The notes under the pieces were generated by a model, which searched no databases, was not told the origin of the DNA, and saw only the letters and a list, made by a program, of their open reading frames with translations. 5,300 nt of DNA from DATFMP01 sp041477795 (GTDB lineage: Bacteria > SAR324 > JACQKK01): positions 1 through 5,300 of the forward strand of contig JBGOUY010000294.1 of assembly GCA_041477795.1 (NCBI GenBank). The letters are read 5' to 3'. Made by a program: the position numbers and the translations under genes. This document shows, one piece after another, positions 4,985 to 5,300 of this stretch (position 1 is its first letter; each line of letters begins with the position of its first letter).

Positions 4985-5300
4985 TCAACGCGGTGACGCG
5001 ATCTGCGAGGTCTCCCGGGCGATCTGCTCGGAGTACACCACGAACTTGAAAGGATTGAAGCCCTGGTATTTCTCGGCGAGCTTCGCATAGGCCAGCTCAT
5101 GCGCCTTGCGCAGCGGGGCGCTGTCCGGATAGGCCGCGAGCCCCCATTGCAGCAGGCGGGCCGCCAGTTCGAAGTCACCGGCCGCGATCATGCGCTCGGC
5201 GGCGCCGGCGAGCTGCCGTTCGGACAGATCCAGGTAGACCGCAAGCGCCTTGCCGGTCTCCTCCGTGCCGAGCGCATCCATGCCCTGCATGTCCGGCTGC
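4985..5300 (-). CDS. C-terminal end of an alkyl-sulfatase-like (MBL-fold) protein, partial
   Basis: The frame is open to the right edge, so only about the last 104 residues are visible; ATG 5290 is probably internal. The sequence is helical: GKALAVYLDLSERQLAGAAERM, then AAGDFELAARLLQWGLAAYPDSAPLRKAHELAYAKLAEKYQ, then a short end FNPFKFVVYSEQIARE. The 'GDFELAARLLQWGLAAYPDSAPLR' part resembles the TPR-like dimerisation domain that follows the metallo-beta-lactamase domain in SdsA1/BDS1-type alkyl sulfatases, where the pattern is GDYxxAaxxxxxxxxxxPdxxxar. The metal-binding HxHxDH motif would lie outside the window, so activity cannot be judged. A TPR-containing protein of another kind is the alternative. 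It is on the same strand as grdA, ~320 bases upstream of it. Confidence 0.5.
   Translation of the reverse strand, partial: QPDMQGMDALGTEETGKALAVYLDLSERQLAGAAERMIAAGDFELAARLLQWGLAAYPDSAPLRKAHELAYAKLAEKYQGFNPFKFVVYSEQIARETSQIASPR

Noticed and set aside
4533..4988. - strand 151-codon frame ending at TGA 4533
   Set aside because: Only its last 42 codons are real, as the N-terminal part of grdA; the upstream part is intergenic and the TGA is a selenocysteine codon.

Overview
This GC-rich window looks like chromosomal DNA of a high-GC bacterium that decodes UGA as selenocysteine. The intergenic repeats (sequences that would translate as CPEPVEGR or CPERSRG) and the gene style are reminiscent of Chloroflexota. 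That assignment is inference; nothing here fixes the taxon. The first ~580 bases are visibly less GC-rich than the rest and read like an acquired toxin-antitoxin remnant.

Layout, left to right. 1-580: a HicB-like antitoxin (5' end outside the window) followed by a HicA-like toxin remnant that seems frameshifted and has lost its catalytic His. 581-1180: no gene, but an extended -10 promoter candidate, a direct repeat, perfect hairpins and copies of a dispersed repeat. 1181-3044: a tight + strand gene string made of a small acidic helical protein, an alpha/beta hydrolase with a complete Ser-Asp-His triad, and two small proteins that resemble each other and may be an old tandem duplication. 3045-3254: a good sigma70-type promoter and a ~135-nt leader. 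3255-3614: a single-domain rhodanese-like protein with an altered active-site loop. 3652-4140: the RNase P RNA gene (rnpB) with its own promoter.

On the - strand, convergent with rnpB, lies the main result. 4191-4661 encodes a complete GrdA, the selenoprotein A of glycine/sarcosine/betaine reductase, with an in-frame UGA as codon 43 in the motif CFV-U-TAAGALDLE and a SECIS-like hairpin just downstream. A standard gene caller would split it into two meaningless pieces. No other grd gene, sel gene or tRNA-Sec is visible here. A repeat-bearing spacer (4662-4984) separates it from the C-terminal end of an alkyl-sulfatase-like protein that enters from the right edge.

Functionally these are separate units rather than one pathway: a decayed TA module, a hydrolase operon of unknown role, a sulfur-handling rhodanese candidate, a housekeeping ribozyme, and a selenoprotein of amino-acid reduction. 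I see no wholly new system; the strongest second-look items are the recoded grdA, the degenerate HicA and the paralogous pair downstream of the hydrolase.
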